NCBI GenBank assembly: GCA_937975725.1
Contig: CALJUL010000138.1
Coordinates: forward strand, 1-25,715
Length of the DNA: 25,715 bases
Direction of reading: 5' to 3'
DNA from: an uncultured Pseudoxanthomonas sp.
GTDB taxonomy: Bacteria > Pseudomonadota > Gammaproteobacteria > Xanthomonadales > Xanthomonadaceae
The first letter of the stretch is position 1, and each line of letters opens with the position of its first letter. A model generated the notes under the pieces. That model was not told where the DNA came from. It worked only from the letters and a program-made list of their open reading frames with translations, and made no database searches. The translations under genes and the position numbers were made by a program. Below, in pieces: positions 7,258 through 16,225 of this stretch.

Positions 7258-8877
7258 TTGCGCCAGGCCCAGTCGCTCCTGTCCCGCATCGAATCGGTGC
7301 CGCGCCGGGAGCTGTATTTCTTCGCGCTGTACCGTCTGCTGGAAGCCGGCATCCTCGCCGCGCTGATGTTCAGCCCGCTCAGCAGCGTACTGGGCGAAGC
7401 GCGCCATCCCGAGCTGGGCGCGGCGGTCACCGTCGGCTACCTGCTGGCGGCGCTGCTGCTGTTCTTCATCGGCCGGGACGTGCAGCGGCTGGTGTGGATC
7501 GTGTTCGGCAGCGTCTGCCTGGACATCCTGGCCGCCGCGCTGGTCACCCACGCCATCCCCAACGCCAACGCCGGCATCGCCATGATGCTGCTGTTCAACG
7601 TGTCGGCCGCCGCCCTGCTGCTGCCGTCGGCGCGGCTGGCGCTGGCGGTGGCCGTGCTGGCGGTCGGCGCACTGTTCGGCGAATACCTGTGGAGCATCGT
7701 GCGCGACGGCGCCGCGGACCGCTCCTCCGCCGAGATCATCATGTTCGCTGCCAGCTACCTGGCCCTGGCCTACCTGTCGCACCAGGCCGGCCAGAAGGCG
7801 CGCGCCAGCCAGGCGCTGGCCGACAAGCGCGGCGAGGAAGTCGCCAACCTCTACGAGATCAACGAGCTGATCATCCGCCGCATGCGCACCGGCGTGCTGG
7901 TGGTGGACGCCGACAACCACATCCGCCTGGCCAACGAAGCCGCCAGCCTGCTGCTGGGCGACAGCGGCGACGGCAGCGACGACGGCAAAGGCGTCTCGCT
8001 GCTGCACGCCGCGCCGGAACTGGCCCGCCGCCTGCAGCGCTGGCGCAACGGCTGGCAGACCGACGAATCGCCCATGCAGTTCTCGCCCGACCAGCCGGAA
8101 GTGCAGCCGCGCTTCGCCCGCCTGCTGGCCGACAGCGAGACCTCGCTGATCTTCCTGGACGACGCCACCGTGGTCTCGCGCCGGGCCGAATCGCTGACCC
8201 TGGCCGCGCTGGGCCGCTTCTCGGCCAGCCTGGCCCACGAGATCCGCAACCCGCTGGCCGCCATCAACTACGCCGTGCAACTGCTGGAGGAATCCCAGCA
8301 GATCGTGGACGGCGACCGCCGCCTGCTGCAGATCATCCACCAGCAATGCCAGCGCACCAACGGCATCGTCGAGAGCGTGCTGGGCCTGGCCCGACGCGAA
8401 CGCGCCTCGCCTGAGCACGTGGACCTCAACGCCTTCGTCCGCCGCTTCGTGGACGAGTACCAGCAGACCCTGTCCATCGAGACCGACACGCTGGAGGCCA
8501 TCATCGGCGCCCGGCCGGTGCCGGCCCTGGTCGATACCCGCCACCTGCAGCAGGTGCTGACGGTGCTGGTGCAGAACGCGCTGAACTACGGCCGCCTGCC
8601 CGGCGAGCCGGCGCGGGTGCGGGTGCGCGTGTTCGCCGCCGGCGAGCGCCCGGCCATCGACGTGATGGACCGCGGCCCGGGCATCCCCGAGGCCGTGGCC
8701 GCGCAGTTGTTCCGCCCCTTCTTCACCACCTCCGAGCACGGCACCGGACTGGGCCTGTACATCGCCCGGGAGCTGACCCGCGCCAACCAGGCCACCCTGG
8801 AATACGTGCCCATGCCCGGCGGCGGCAGTTGCTTCCGGGTGACCCTGCCCGGCCCGCACGCGCTGCTGCCGGCGTAA
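7258..8877 (+). CDS. pilS: Type IV pilus sensor histidine kinase PilS
   Basis: 539 aa if translation starts at the TTG at 7258, chosen because GGGGGAAA (7241-7248) is well placed before it. The frame is open to an ATG at 7123, but that extension is Arg/Pro-rich and unlike the family. The order is: cytoplasmic N-terminus; a membrane domain of about six helices (roughly residues 20-175); a PAS-like region (about 195-300); the dimerisation/phosphoacceptor domain with H327 in SLAHEIRNPLAAINYA; and the ATPase domain with N-box VQNALNYG (438-445), DRGPGI (471-476), the FRPFFTT F-box and GTGLGLYI (495-502). PilS phosphorylates PilR to control sigma-54-dependent pilin expression; in Pseudomonas it senses pilin level in the membrane. 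TATACT at 7222-7227 is a possible -10 box without a good -35. Confidence 0.93.
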   Translation: MRQAQSLLSRIESVPRRELYFFALYRLLEAGILAALMFSPLSSVLGEARHPELGAAVTVGYLLAALLLFFIGRDVQRLVWIVFGSVCLDILAAALVTHAIPNANAGIAMMLLFNVSAAALLLPSARLALAVAVLAVGALFGEYLWSIVRDGAADRSSAEIIMFAASYLALAYLSHQAGQKARASQALADKRGEEVANLYEINELIIRRMRTGVLVVDADNHIRLANEAASLLLGDSGDGSDDGKGVSLLHAAPELARRLQRWRNGWQTDESPMQFSPDQPEVQPRFARLLADSETSLIFLDDATVVSRRAESLTLAALGRFSASLAHEIRNPLAAINYAVQLLEESQQIVDGDRRLLQIIHQQCQRTNGIVESVLGLARRERASPEHVDLNAFVRRFVDEYQQTLSIETDTLEAIIGARPVPALVDTRHLQQVLTVLVQNALNYGRLPGEPARVRVRVFAAGERPAIDVMDRGPGIPEAVAAQLFRPFFTTSEHGTGLGLYIARELTRANQATLEYVPMPGGGSCFRVTLPGPHALLPA

Positions 8878-9209
8878 GGCCTGCCCTGCTACACCACGCG
8901 GCCGGCACCTGCCGGAGCCCATGCATTGCGCCGAGGCCGCAGCCCCCTGCCCGCGGCCACCTTCCTACATACATATGCATATAGATGGGCTGCGGGTGGG
9001 GCCGACGGCCCCACCAACTCACCATTTATGTGCCACGACCGGCGCCAAGCCGGCGCGCCACAGCACGTGGGATTGCAACCCATCCACTGTGGCCCCCCTC
9101 ATCCGGCCGGTCCCCTGCATACCCAGGCAGGCCGCTGGCACCGGCCTCGCGCCTACCACGATCCACGTTCAGCCGTTACACTGCCCGCACAGGGGCTACA
9201 GGGGGATGC
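8878..9209. other. 332-bp pilS-pilR intergenic region
   Basis: No credible gene. It contains an AT-rich island with the perfect palindrome ATATGCATAT (8973-8982) and then a 9-bp hairpin GGTGGGGCC-GAC-GGCCCCACC (8995-9015) that lacks a T tract, so it is not a good intrinsic terminator. A sigma-54-like match TGGCACCGGCCTCGC (9136-9150, GG-N10-GC) lies about 60 bp before the pilR ATG. TACACT at 9177-9182 is an alternative -10 box. The regulatory role of any of these is inference. Confidence 0.45.
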
Positions 9210-10610
<1,401 letters not shown>

Positions 10611-10919
10611 AAGTGCGCCGGGGGCGCGCAGGCCGCGCCCCGCGACGCGCCCGCACCGAACAGTGAACCGCATCCCACAGTGACCCAGGTGACGTGCAAC
10701 GTCACTTTCTGACAAACCAAGTCATCTCACCAACGATGCGTCGGCTTGTTGACGGAAAGCCACCCAGAAAGCGCTGTCGGTTCTGTGACACACGCCGGCA
10801 ATGGCCGCGTTTCCGGATACCCAACGCCTCCAAATGATGCGATAGTCGCCCCCGACTTCGGCGTCTGGGTTCCATTCCGGGGACGGTAGCGAGAGGGAAT
10901 CGCGGGGGGCACCGAAAGT
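10611..10919. promoter_or_regulatory. pilR-pilA upstream regulatory region with candidate PilR sites
   Basis: No credible gene in this stretch. It contains an inverted repeat GTGACGT-GCA-ACGTCAC (10689-10705), TGACA (10710-10714), CTGTC (10774-10778) and TGTGACA (10784-10790). In P. aeruginosa PilR binds repeated C/G-TGTC motifs upstream of the pilA sigma-54 promoter, so the TGTC/GACA cluster 130-235 bp upstream of the promoter here is a plausible PilR enhancer. This is inference from motif resemblance only. Confidence 0.4.
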
Positions 10920-10935
10920 TGGCACGCATCCTGCT
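10920..10935 (+). promoter_or_regulatory. Sigma-54 promoter of the first pilin gene
   Basis: TGGCACGCATCCTGCT fits the -24/-12 consensus TGGCACG-N4-TTGCW with one mismatch in the -12 element (CTGC for TTGC). The GG (10921-10922) and GC (10933-10934) are separated by exactly 10 nt. The expected transcript start is near 10946, giving a leader of about 97 nt before the ATG at 11043. The sigma-54 activator PilR is encoded immediately upstream. Confidence 0.85.
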
Positions 10936-10985
10936 CTGCATCTCCGTGCACGCGTCGTAGTACCACGCGGCGCCCACGGTCCATG

Positions 10986-11010
10986 TAGGGACACGGGGCT
11001 TGTGTCCCTA
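10986..11010 (+). other. Leader hairpin upstream of first pilin gene
   Basis: Perfect 9-bp stem TAGGGACAC (10986-10994) with GTGTCCCTA (11002-11010) around a 7-nt loop. It lies within the predicted 5' untranslated leader, ending 32 nt before the start codon and leaving the AAGGGG ribosome-binding site free. It could stabilise the abundant pilin mRNA; function is not shown. Confidence 0.55.
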
Positions 11011-11042
11011 TCCATCAAGCCAATCCTGAAAGGGGAATTGTC

Positions 11043-11399
11043 ATGAAGAAGAACGCCCAGGGCTTCACCCTGATCGAACTGATGATCGTGGTCGCGATCA
11101 TTGCCATCCTGGCCGCCATCGCGCTGCCGGCTTACAACAACTACCGCATTCGTTCATCGGAAGGCGCCTGCCAGGCCGAAGCGAAGGCGTGGGTGAACTC
11201 GGCTGTCGCCGCCGCTCAGTCCGAGATGAACGTGCTGCCATTCCCCGCAACCGCTTGTGACGCCGACGCCGCCATCACCACTTGGCAGACGACTCCGGTC
11301 ACCACCGCTGGCACGGAACTGTCCTTCTCTCCCTCTGGCCCCGGCGTGCGCACCACGACTTGTCAGATGGACAGTGCTACCTGCGAACTGGATCCGTAA
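11043..11399 (+). CDS. pilA: Type IV major pilin, first copy
   Basis: 118 aa prepilin. A 7-residue leader MKKNAQG precedes the class III cleavage site, G7|F8, with the conserved Glu at mature +5 (E12). The hydrophobic N-helix is FTLIELMIVVAIIAILAAIA, followed by LPAYNNYRIRSSEG. Cys occur at 43, 72, 107 and 114; the last pair would form the usual C-terminal disulfide-bounded D-region. At about 111 mature residues it is short against the roughly 140-150 of typical type IVa pilins. PilD would process it and PilB/PilC polymerise it. AAGGGG lies 8 nt before the ATG. Expression is probably PilR/sigma-54 driven from 10920-10935 and ends at the terminator at 11427. The N-terminal 45 residues nearly match the second pilin. 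It could be called a minor pilin, but position and dedicated promoter favour a major subunit. Confidence 0.92.
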   Translation: MKKNAQGFTLIELMIVVAIIAILAAIALPAYNNYRIRSSEGACQAEAKAWVNSAVAAAQSEMNVLPFPATACDADAAITTWQTTPVTTAGTELSFSPSGPGVRTTTCQMDSATCELDP

Positions 11400-11426
11400 T
11401 AGCGCAAGCAGCTAAGCGCTACACAC

Positions 11427-11456
11427 AAAGACCCCGCCAGTGGCGGGGTCTTTTTT
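11427..11456 (+). terminator. Intrinsic terminator of first pilin gene
   Basis: Stem AAAGACCCCGCC (11427-11438) with GGCGGGGTCTTT (11442-11453), loop AGT, then a run of T to 11456. It lies 28 bp after the stop codon and separates the two pilin genes into independent transcription units. Confidence 0.93.
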
Positions 11457-11533
11457 GTATCGAGCGCTAGCGCATGTGTGATGCTTGAGCTTGTATTGGG
11501 CATTTCCGTGAGACTCATCACGCAATCAGGAAT

Positions 11534-11551
11534 GCCTATAAGCCGATAGGC
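11534..11551. promoter_or_regulatory. Palindrome just upstream of second pilin promoter
   Basis: GCCTAT-N6-ATAGGC (11534-11539 and 11546-11551), ending 16 bp before the -24 element at 11567. It could be an operator or a chance palindrome; no regulator can be named. Confidence 0.3.
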
Positions 11552-11566
11552 CTAGACCCGGTGACT

Positions 11567-11582
11567 TGGCGCATTCCTTGCA
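11567..11582 (+). promoter_or_regulatory. Sigma-54 promoter of the second pilin gene
   Basis: TGGCGCATTCCTTGCA: the -24 element TGGC and the -12 element TTGCA match consensus, with GG (11568-11569) and GC (11580-11581) exactly 10 nt apart. The expected start is near 11593, about 25 nt before the ATG at 11618, so this leader is much shorter than that of the first pilin. Confidence 0.88.
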
Positions 11583-11617
11583 TCAAATCTGACTGGGGCA
11601 ATCTTTCAGGGGTCATC

Positions 11618-11947
11618 ATGTTCAATAAGGCGCGCGGCTTCACCCTCATCGAACTGATGATTGTAGTGGCGATCATCGGCATCCTGGCAGCCATTGCCCT
11701 GCCTGCATATAACAACTATCGCATCCGCTCCTCCGAAGGAGCTTGCCAGATGGAAATGAAGAGCTATGCCAACTTCGCGCTGGCCACTATCCACAACGGA
11801 GACACTCCGGATGCGCCGCCAGTGGGCGCATGCAGCGCGGCTGACACAGCCACAGCGATCGGTGTCGATATTACGGGTACCCCCCAGTCGCCTGGTATCC
11901 GTCGTACGCTTTGCGACATGGATACGGGCAACTGCACGCTAGAGTAA
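11618..11947 (+). CDS. pilA: Type IV pilin, second copy
   Basis: 109 aa prepilin starting at the ATG at 11618 (preceded by CAGGGG; the frame is open upstream to 11561 but that covers the promoter). Leader MFNKARG, cleavage G7|F8, E12 at mature +5, and a hydrophobic helix differing from copy 1 by one residue (A21 to G). Residues 8-44 are otherwise identical to the first pilin, but 18 of the 38 codons compared differ synonymously, and the C-terminal half is divergent (for example GDTPDAPPVGACSAAD and the CDMDTGNCTLE end). Cys lie at 43, 72, 99 and 106, the same pattern as copy 1. It is even shorter (about 102 mature residues). GC and codon use are lower than in the surroundings. It has its own sigma-54 promoter and may read into pilB, as no strong terminator follows. 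Confidence 0.9.
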   Translation: MFNKARGFTLIELMIVVAIIGILAAIALPAYNNYRIRSSEGACQMEMKSYANFALATIHNGDTPDAPPVGACSAADTATAIGVDITGTPQSPGIRRTLCDMDTGNCTLE

Positions 11948-12078
11948 TCCGCACCATCCTGCGGATGGGCTGAAAGCTCCATTTGGGAACACATGAACCG
12001 TCACGCCGCTGGCGCTCGCATTCCCTGTACAGAGGCGTCAAGCTAAGGGCGCTGTTACATGCTGATCCGGAGATTTAC

Positions 12079-13815
12079 ATGAGTGCAGTTCCCGCTACCG
12101 CCAATCTGGTCGGCATCACCGGCCTCGCGCGACGATTGGTGCAGGACGGCGCTCTGGATGAGGCTGCTGCACGCGCCGCGATGGCTAACGCCTCCGAAGC
12201 CAAGATTCCACTCCCACAATGGATTGCTGACAAGCGCCTGGTAACTGCTCCGCAACTGGCCGCCGCCAACGCCATGGAATTCGGCATGCCGCTGCTGGAC
12301 GCCCTGGCCTTCGATCCCGCGCATAGCGCATTGAAGTTGGTCAGCGAAGACTTGCTGCAGAAGCACCAGGTCCTACCCCTTTTCAAGCGAGGCGGCAAGC
12401 TGTTCGTCGGCGTGGCCGATCCCACCCGCAGCCATGGCGCGCTGGACGAGATCAAGTTCCACACCAACCTGATCGTCGAGCCGATCCTGGTGGACGAGGA
12501 CCAGTTGCGCCGCACGCTGGATCAATGGCAGAACACTGCCAGCAATCTGTCCAGTGCCTTCGGCGACGACGACGACGGGCTGGACAGCCTGGAAGTGGAC
12601 GCCTCCGACGAGGAAGGCGGCAGCGACAGTGCGGTGGACGCCAAGGGCGACGACACGCCAGTGGTGAAATTCGTCAACAAGGTGCTGGTGGACGCCATCA
12701 AGCGCGGCGCCTCGGACATCCACTTCGAACCCTACGAGACCGACTACCGCGTGCGCCTGCGTATCGACGGCATCCTGAAGCAGGTAGCCAAGGCGCCGAC
12801 CAAGCTGAAGGACCGCATCGCCGCCCGCCTGAAGGTGATGTCGCAACTGGACATCGCCGAGAAGCGCGTGCCCCAGGACGGCCGCATCAAGCTGAACCTG
12901 TCCAAGACCAAGCAGGTGGACTTCCGCGTCAGCACCCTGCCCACCCTGTTCGGCGAGAAGATCGTGCTGCGCATCCTGGACGGCAGCGCCGCCAAGCTGG
13001 GCATCGACAAGCTGGGCTACGAGCCCGACCAGCAGAAGCTGTTCGAAGAGGCCATCCACAAGCCCTACGGCATGGTGCTGGTCACCGGCCCGACCGGCTC
13101 GGGCAAGACGGTGAGCCTGTATACCGCGCTGGGCATCCTGAACGACGAAACCCGCAACATCTCGACCGCCGAGGATCCGGTGGAAATCCGGCTGCCCGGC
13201 GTCAACCAGGTACAACAGAACAACAAGCGCGGCATGACCTTCGCCGCCGCCTTGCGCAGCTTCCTGCGCCAGGACCCGGACATCATCATGGTCGGCGAAA
13301 TCCGCGACCTGGAAACCGCCGAGATCGCCATCAAGGCCGCCCAGACCGGCCACATGGTGCTGTCCACCCTGCACACCAACGACGCGCCGCAGACCATCGC
13401 CCGTCTGATGAACATGGGCATCGCGCCGTACAACATCACCAGTTCGGTGACCCTGGTCATCGCCCAGCGCCTGGCTCGGCGGCTGTGTCTCAAGTGCAAG
13501 ACACCGGTACAGTTGCCCGCGAATGCGCTGCTGGCCGAAGGCTTCAGCCAGGAAGAGGTCGATGCCGGGTTCACCCTCTACGACGCCGTGGGCTGCGACG
13601 AATGCACCGGCGGGTACAAGGGCCGTACCGGCATCTACCAGGTCATGCCGATGAGCGAGGAGATCCAGACCATCGTGCTGGCCGGCGGCAATGCCCTGCA
13701 GATCGCCGAAGCGTCACAGAGGGCCGGCATCCGCGACCTGCGCCAGTCCGCCCTGCTCAAGGCACGCAACGGCATCACCAGCCTGGCCGAGATCAACCGC
13801 GTCACCAAGGACTGA
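12079..13815 (+). CDS. pilB: Type IV pilus extension ATPase PilB
   Basis: 578 aa from the ATG at 12079, with CCGGAG upstream; an in-frame ATG at 11983 would add unrelated sequence. The N-terminal MshEN-type domain (about 1-150) is followed by an acidic linker (residues 163-192, rich in Asp/Glu/Gly/Ser), then the secretion ATPase core: Walker A GPTGSGKT (337-344), Asp-box region ISTAEDPVEI, Walker B DPDIIMVGEIRD (399-410), His-box LSTLHTND (428-435), and a tetracysteine zinc motif CLKC (470-473) and CDEC (506-509). The hexamer powers pilus assembly at the inner membrane with PilC. It lies between the pilins and pilC, with gaps of 131 bp and 205 bp on each side and no strong terminator in either. 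Confidence 0.96.
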   Translation: MSAVPATANLVGITGLARRLVQDGALDEAAARAAMANASEAKIPLPQWIADKRLVTAPQLAAANAMEFGMPLLDALAFDPAHSALKLVSEDLLQKHQVLPLFKRGGKLFVGVADPTRSHGALDEIKFHTNLIVEPILVDEDQLRRTLDQWQNTASNLSSAFGDDDDGLDSLEVDASDEEGGSDSAVDAKGDDTPVVKFVNKVLVDAIKRGASDIHFEPYETDYRVRLRIDGILKQVAKAPTKLKDRIAARLKVMSQLDIAEKRVPQDGRIKLNLSKTKQVDFRVSTLPTLFGEKIVLRILDGSAAKLGIDKLGYEPDQQKLFEEAIHKPYGMVLVTGPTGSGKTVSLYTALGILNDETRNISTAEDPVEIRLPGVNQVQQNNKRGMTFAAALRSFLRQDPDIIMVGEIRDLETAEIAIKAAQTGHMVLSTLHTNDAPQTIARLMNMGIAPYNITSSVTLVIAQRLARRLCLKCKTPVQLPANALLAEGFSQEEVDAGFTLYDAVGCDECTGGYKGRTGIYQVMPMSEEIQTIVLAGGNALQIAEASQRAGIRDLRQSALLKARNGITSLAEINRVTKD

Positions 13816-14020
13816 ACATCCTGCGGGCACGAGGGCTTCCTGCGGAAGCACTACGATGCCGTACCGGATACCGGGTGGGAGTAACAGAGGGCAGGCGCGT
13901 CCTCACAATACATAGCCAAACCCGGCCTCCCGTCACAGGCGGGGTGGTTCCCTCGGGCCGATAACCGGCTACCATGGGCCGGTGAAGTCCGGGTGGGGAA
14001 AACCGGACAGGGGAAAACCG

Positions 14021-15286
14021 ATGGCCGTGACCCGATCCGCCGCCAAGAAAGCCGCTGCCGCGCCTGCTCGCGAGAATCCGCTGAACCTGTTCGTCTGGGA
14101 AGGCACCGACAAGCGCGGTGTCAAGATGAAGGGCGAGCAGACGTCCAAGAACGCCAACTATCTGCGTGCCGAGCTGCGCAAGCAAGGCATCACCCCTACG
14201 GTGGTCAAGCCAAAACCGAAGCCGCTGTTCGGGGCTGCCGGCAAGCCCATATCGCCAAAGGAAATCGCCTTCTTCAGCCGCCAGATGGCGACGATGATGA
14301 AATCCGGCGTGCCCATGGTCTCCTCTCTGGAAATCATCGAAGGCGGGCAGAAGAACGTCCGCATGAAGAAGATGGTCGAACAGATCCGCTTCGATATCGA
14401 AAGCGGTTCATCCATGCACGAGGCCATCAGCAAGCATCCCGTGCAGTTCGACGAGTTGTACCGCAACCTGGTGCGCGCGGGCGAATCGGCGGGCGTGCTG
14501 GAAACGGTGCTGGAAACCATCGCCAACTACAAGGAAAACCTCGAGGCGTTGAAGGGCAAGATCAAGAAGGCCCTGTTCTACCCGGCCGCGGTGATCGCGG
14601 TGGCCATTCTGGTCAGTTCCGTGATCCTGATGTTCGTGATCCCGGAGTTCGAGAAGACCTTTGCCAGCTTTGGCACCGAACTGCCGGCCTTTACCCAGAT
14701 GATCATGGGCGCCTCGCGCTTCATGGTGAGTTGGTGGTGGGCAGTACTGATCTTGGTGGGCGGCGGTATCTTCTTGTCCATATTCATGTTTAAGCGTTCC
14801 CCTGCATTCCAGCATGCTGTGGACAGGACCATCCTGAAAGTGCCAGTGCTCGGACAGATCATGCACAATTCATCGATCGCTCGATTCGCTCGCACTACCG
14901 CAGTAACCTTCAAGGCCGGTGTACCACTGGTGGAAGCATTGGACACCGTAGCCGGCGCCACCGGCAATACCGTGTACGAGAAAGCTGTACACCGCATGCG
15001 CGACGATGTGTCGGTAGGCTATCCGCTTAACATGGCGATGAAACAGACGCATTTGTTTCCGCACATGGTGATCCAGATGACCGCCATTGGTGAGGAGGCC
15101 GGCGCACTGGACAGCATGCTGTTCAAGGTAGCCGAGTACTTCGAGCAGGAGGTCAACAACGCAGTGGACGCGCTGTCCAGCCTGATCGAGCCGTTCATCA
15201 TGGTCATTATTGGTGTGTTGGTGGGCGGCTTGGTCATCGGCATGTACTTGCCGATCTTCAAAATCGCGGCGACTGTCGTCGGCTGA
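14021..15286 (+). CDS. pilC: Type IV pilus inner-membrane platform protein PilC
   Basis: 421 aa from the ATG at 14021 (AGGGGAAA upstream; an in-frame ATG at 13982 is less likely). Two repeats of the type II secretion F domain lie at about 86-208 (FFSRQMATMMKSGVPMVSSL) and 289-411 (FARTTAVTFKAGVPLVEALD), with transmembrane segments at roughly 187-207, 239-257 and 391-411. PilC is the platform turned by PilB during pilin polymerisation. From about 14700 to the stop the gene uses codons rare elsewhere in the window (ATA, AGG, CGA, TCA, GTA, TTG) and is less GC-rich than its first half, suggesting a recombinant 3' part. The frame is intact. pilD follows after 3 bp. Confidence 0.95.
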   Translation: MAVTRSAAKKAAAAPARENPLNLFVWEGTDKRGVKMKGEQTSKNANYLRAELRKQGITPTVVKPKPKPLFGAAGKPISPKEIAFFSRQMATMMKSGVPMVSSLEIIEGGQKNVRMKKMVEQIRFDIESGSSMHEAISKHPVQFDELYRNLVRAGESAGVLETVLETIANYKENLEALKGKIKKALFYPAAVIAVAILVSSVILMFVIPEFEKTFASFGTELPAFTQMIMGASRFMVSWWWAVLILVGGGIFLSIFMFKRSPAFQHAVDRTILKVPVLGQIMHNSSIARFARTTAVTFKAGVPLVEALDTVAGATGNTVYEKAVHRMRDDVSVGYPLNMAMKQTHLFPHMVIQMTAIGEEAGALDSMLFKVAEYFEQEVNNAVDALSSLIEPFIMVIIGVLVGGLVIGMYLPIFKIAATVVG

Positions 15287-15289
15287 CCA

Positions 15290-16156
15290 ATGGCCTTCCT
15301 CGACCAGCACCCCGAACTCGGGTATCCGGTGGTGGCGGGCCTTGGCCTGCTGGTGGGCAGCTTCCTCAACGTGGTGATCCTGCGGCTGCCGCGGCGGCTG
15401 GAGTGGGAGTGGAAGCGCGACGCCCGCGAGGTGCTGGAGGAGCCGGAGATCTACGATCCGCCGCCACCCGGCATCGTGGTGGAGCGTTCGCACTGCCCGC
15501 ACTGCAAGACACCGCTTTCCTGGTACGAGAACATCCCGCTGTTCAGTTGGCTGGTGCTGCGCGGCAAGTGCCGGCACTGCAAGGCACCCATCTCGGCGCA
15601 GTACCCATTGGTCGAGCTGTTGACCGCCCTGTTGGCGGCGGCCTCGGTGTGGCGCTTCGGCTTCGGCTGGCAGGGCTTCGGTGCGGCGCTGCTGGGCTGC
15701 TTCCTGGTCGCCCTGAGCGGGATCGACTTGCGCACGCGCCTGCTGCCTGACCAGTTGACCCTGCCGTTGATGTGGCTGGGCCTGATCGGCAGCCTGGACA
15801 ATCTCTACATGCCGGCCAAGCCGGCGCTGCTGGGCGCCATCGCCGGCTATGTGTCGCTGTGGACGGTGTGGTGGCTGTTCAAGCAGATCACCGGCAAGGA
15901 AGGCATGGGCCGGGGCGACTTCAAGCTGCTGGCGGCGCTGGGCGCGTGGACGGGCCTGGTCGGCGTGCTGCCGATCATCCTGATCTCCTCACTGGTCGGC
16001 GCCGTGATCGGCTCGGCCTGGCTGGCCATCAAGGGCCGCGACCGCGCCACCCCCATTCCCTTCGGCCCTTACCTGGCCATCGCCGGCTGGATCGTGTTCT
16101 TCATCGGGCCGCAGCGGATCGTCGACGCCTACCTGGGCTTCGCGGGCATCCGCTAG
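15290..16156 (+). CDS. pilD: Prepilin leader peptidase/N-methyltransferase PilD
   Basis: 288 aa, standard length. The cytoplasmic loop carries the zinc tetracysteine motif C69xxC72 and C94xxC97 (HCPHCKTPLSWYENIPLFSW, then RGKCRHCKAPIS). The aspartyl protease dyad is D146 in SGIDLRTRLLPDQLTLPL and D210 in GMGRGDFKLL (GxGD motif). Several hydrophobic helices give a polytopic inner-membrane protein. It cleaves the leaders of both pilins and other type IV pilin-like or type II secretion pseudopilins and N-methylates the new N-terminus. It begins 3 bp after pilC and is probably co-transcribed and translationally linked; coaE follows after 69 bp, as in many gammaproteobacteria. Confidence 0.96.
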   Translation: MAFLDQHPELGYPVVAGLGLLVGSFLNVVILRLPRRLEWEWKRDAREVLEEPEIYDPPPPGIVVERSHCPHCKTPLSWYENIPLFSWLVLRGKCRHCKAPISAQYPLVELLTALLAAASVWRFGFGWQGFGAALLGCFLVALSGIDLRTRLLPDQLTLPLMWLGLIGSLDNLYMPAKPALLGAIAGYVSLWTVWWLFKQITGKEGMGRGDFKLLAALGAWTGLVGVLPIILISSLVGAVIGSAWLAIKGRDRATPIPFGPYLAIAGWIVFFIGPQRIVDAYLGFAGIR

Positions 16157-16213
16157 GCAGCGCTACACCGCAGGCGCGGCTTCTCCGCCGCCTGCCCGGG
16201 CGGCGCGGTGCGC

Positions 16214-16219
16214 CATAAT
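16214..16219 (+). promoter_or_regulatory. Possible -10 box for a leaderless coaE transcript
   Basis: CATAAT ends 6 bp before the coaE ATG, so initiation about 7 nt downstream would fall on the A of the start codon (16226). No Shine-Dalgarno is visible before coaE. No good -35 is evident, so this is tentative. Confidence 0.3.
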
Positions 16220-16225
16220 CCGCGC

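Noticed and set aside
5967..8414. 815-aa plus-strand open frame across sucC and pilS
   Set aside because: Runs antisense to sucC and then out of frame through pilS; composition is typical of GC-rich noise.
8995..9015. Hairpin between pilS and pilR as an intrinsic terminator
   Set aside because: Good 9-bp stem but no T tract after it on either strand.
11947..11966. ATCCGCA/TGCGGAT hairpin after the second pilin as a terminator
   Set aside because: Seven-bp stem without a T tract; read-through into pilB remains possible.
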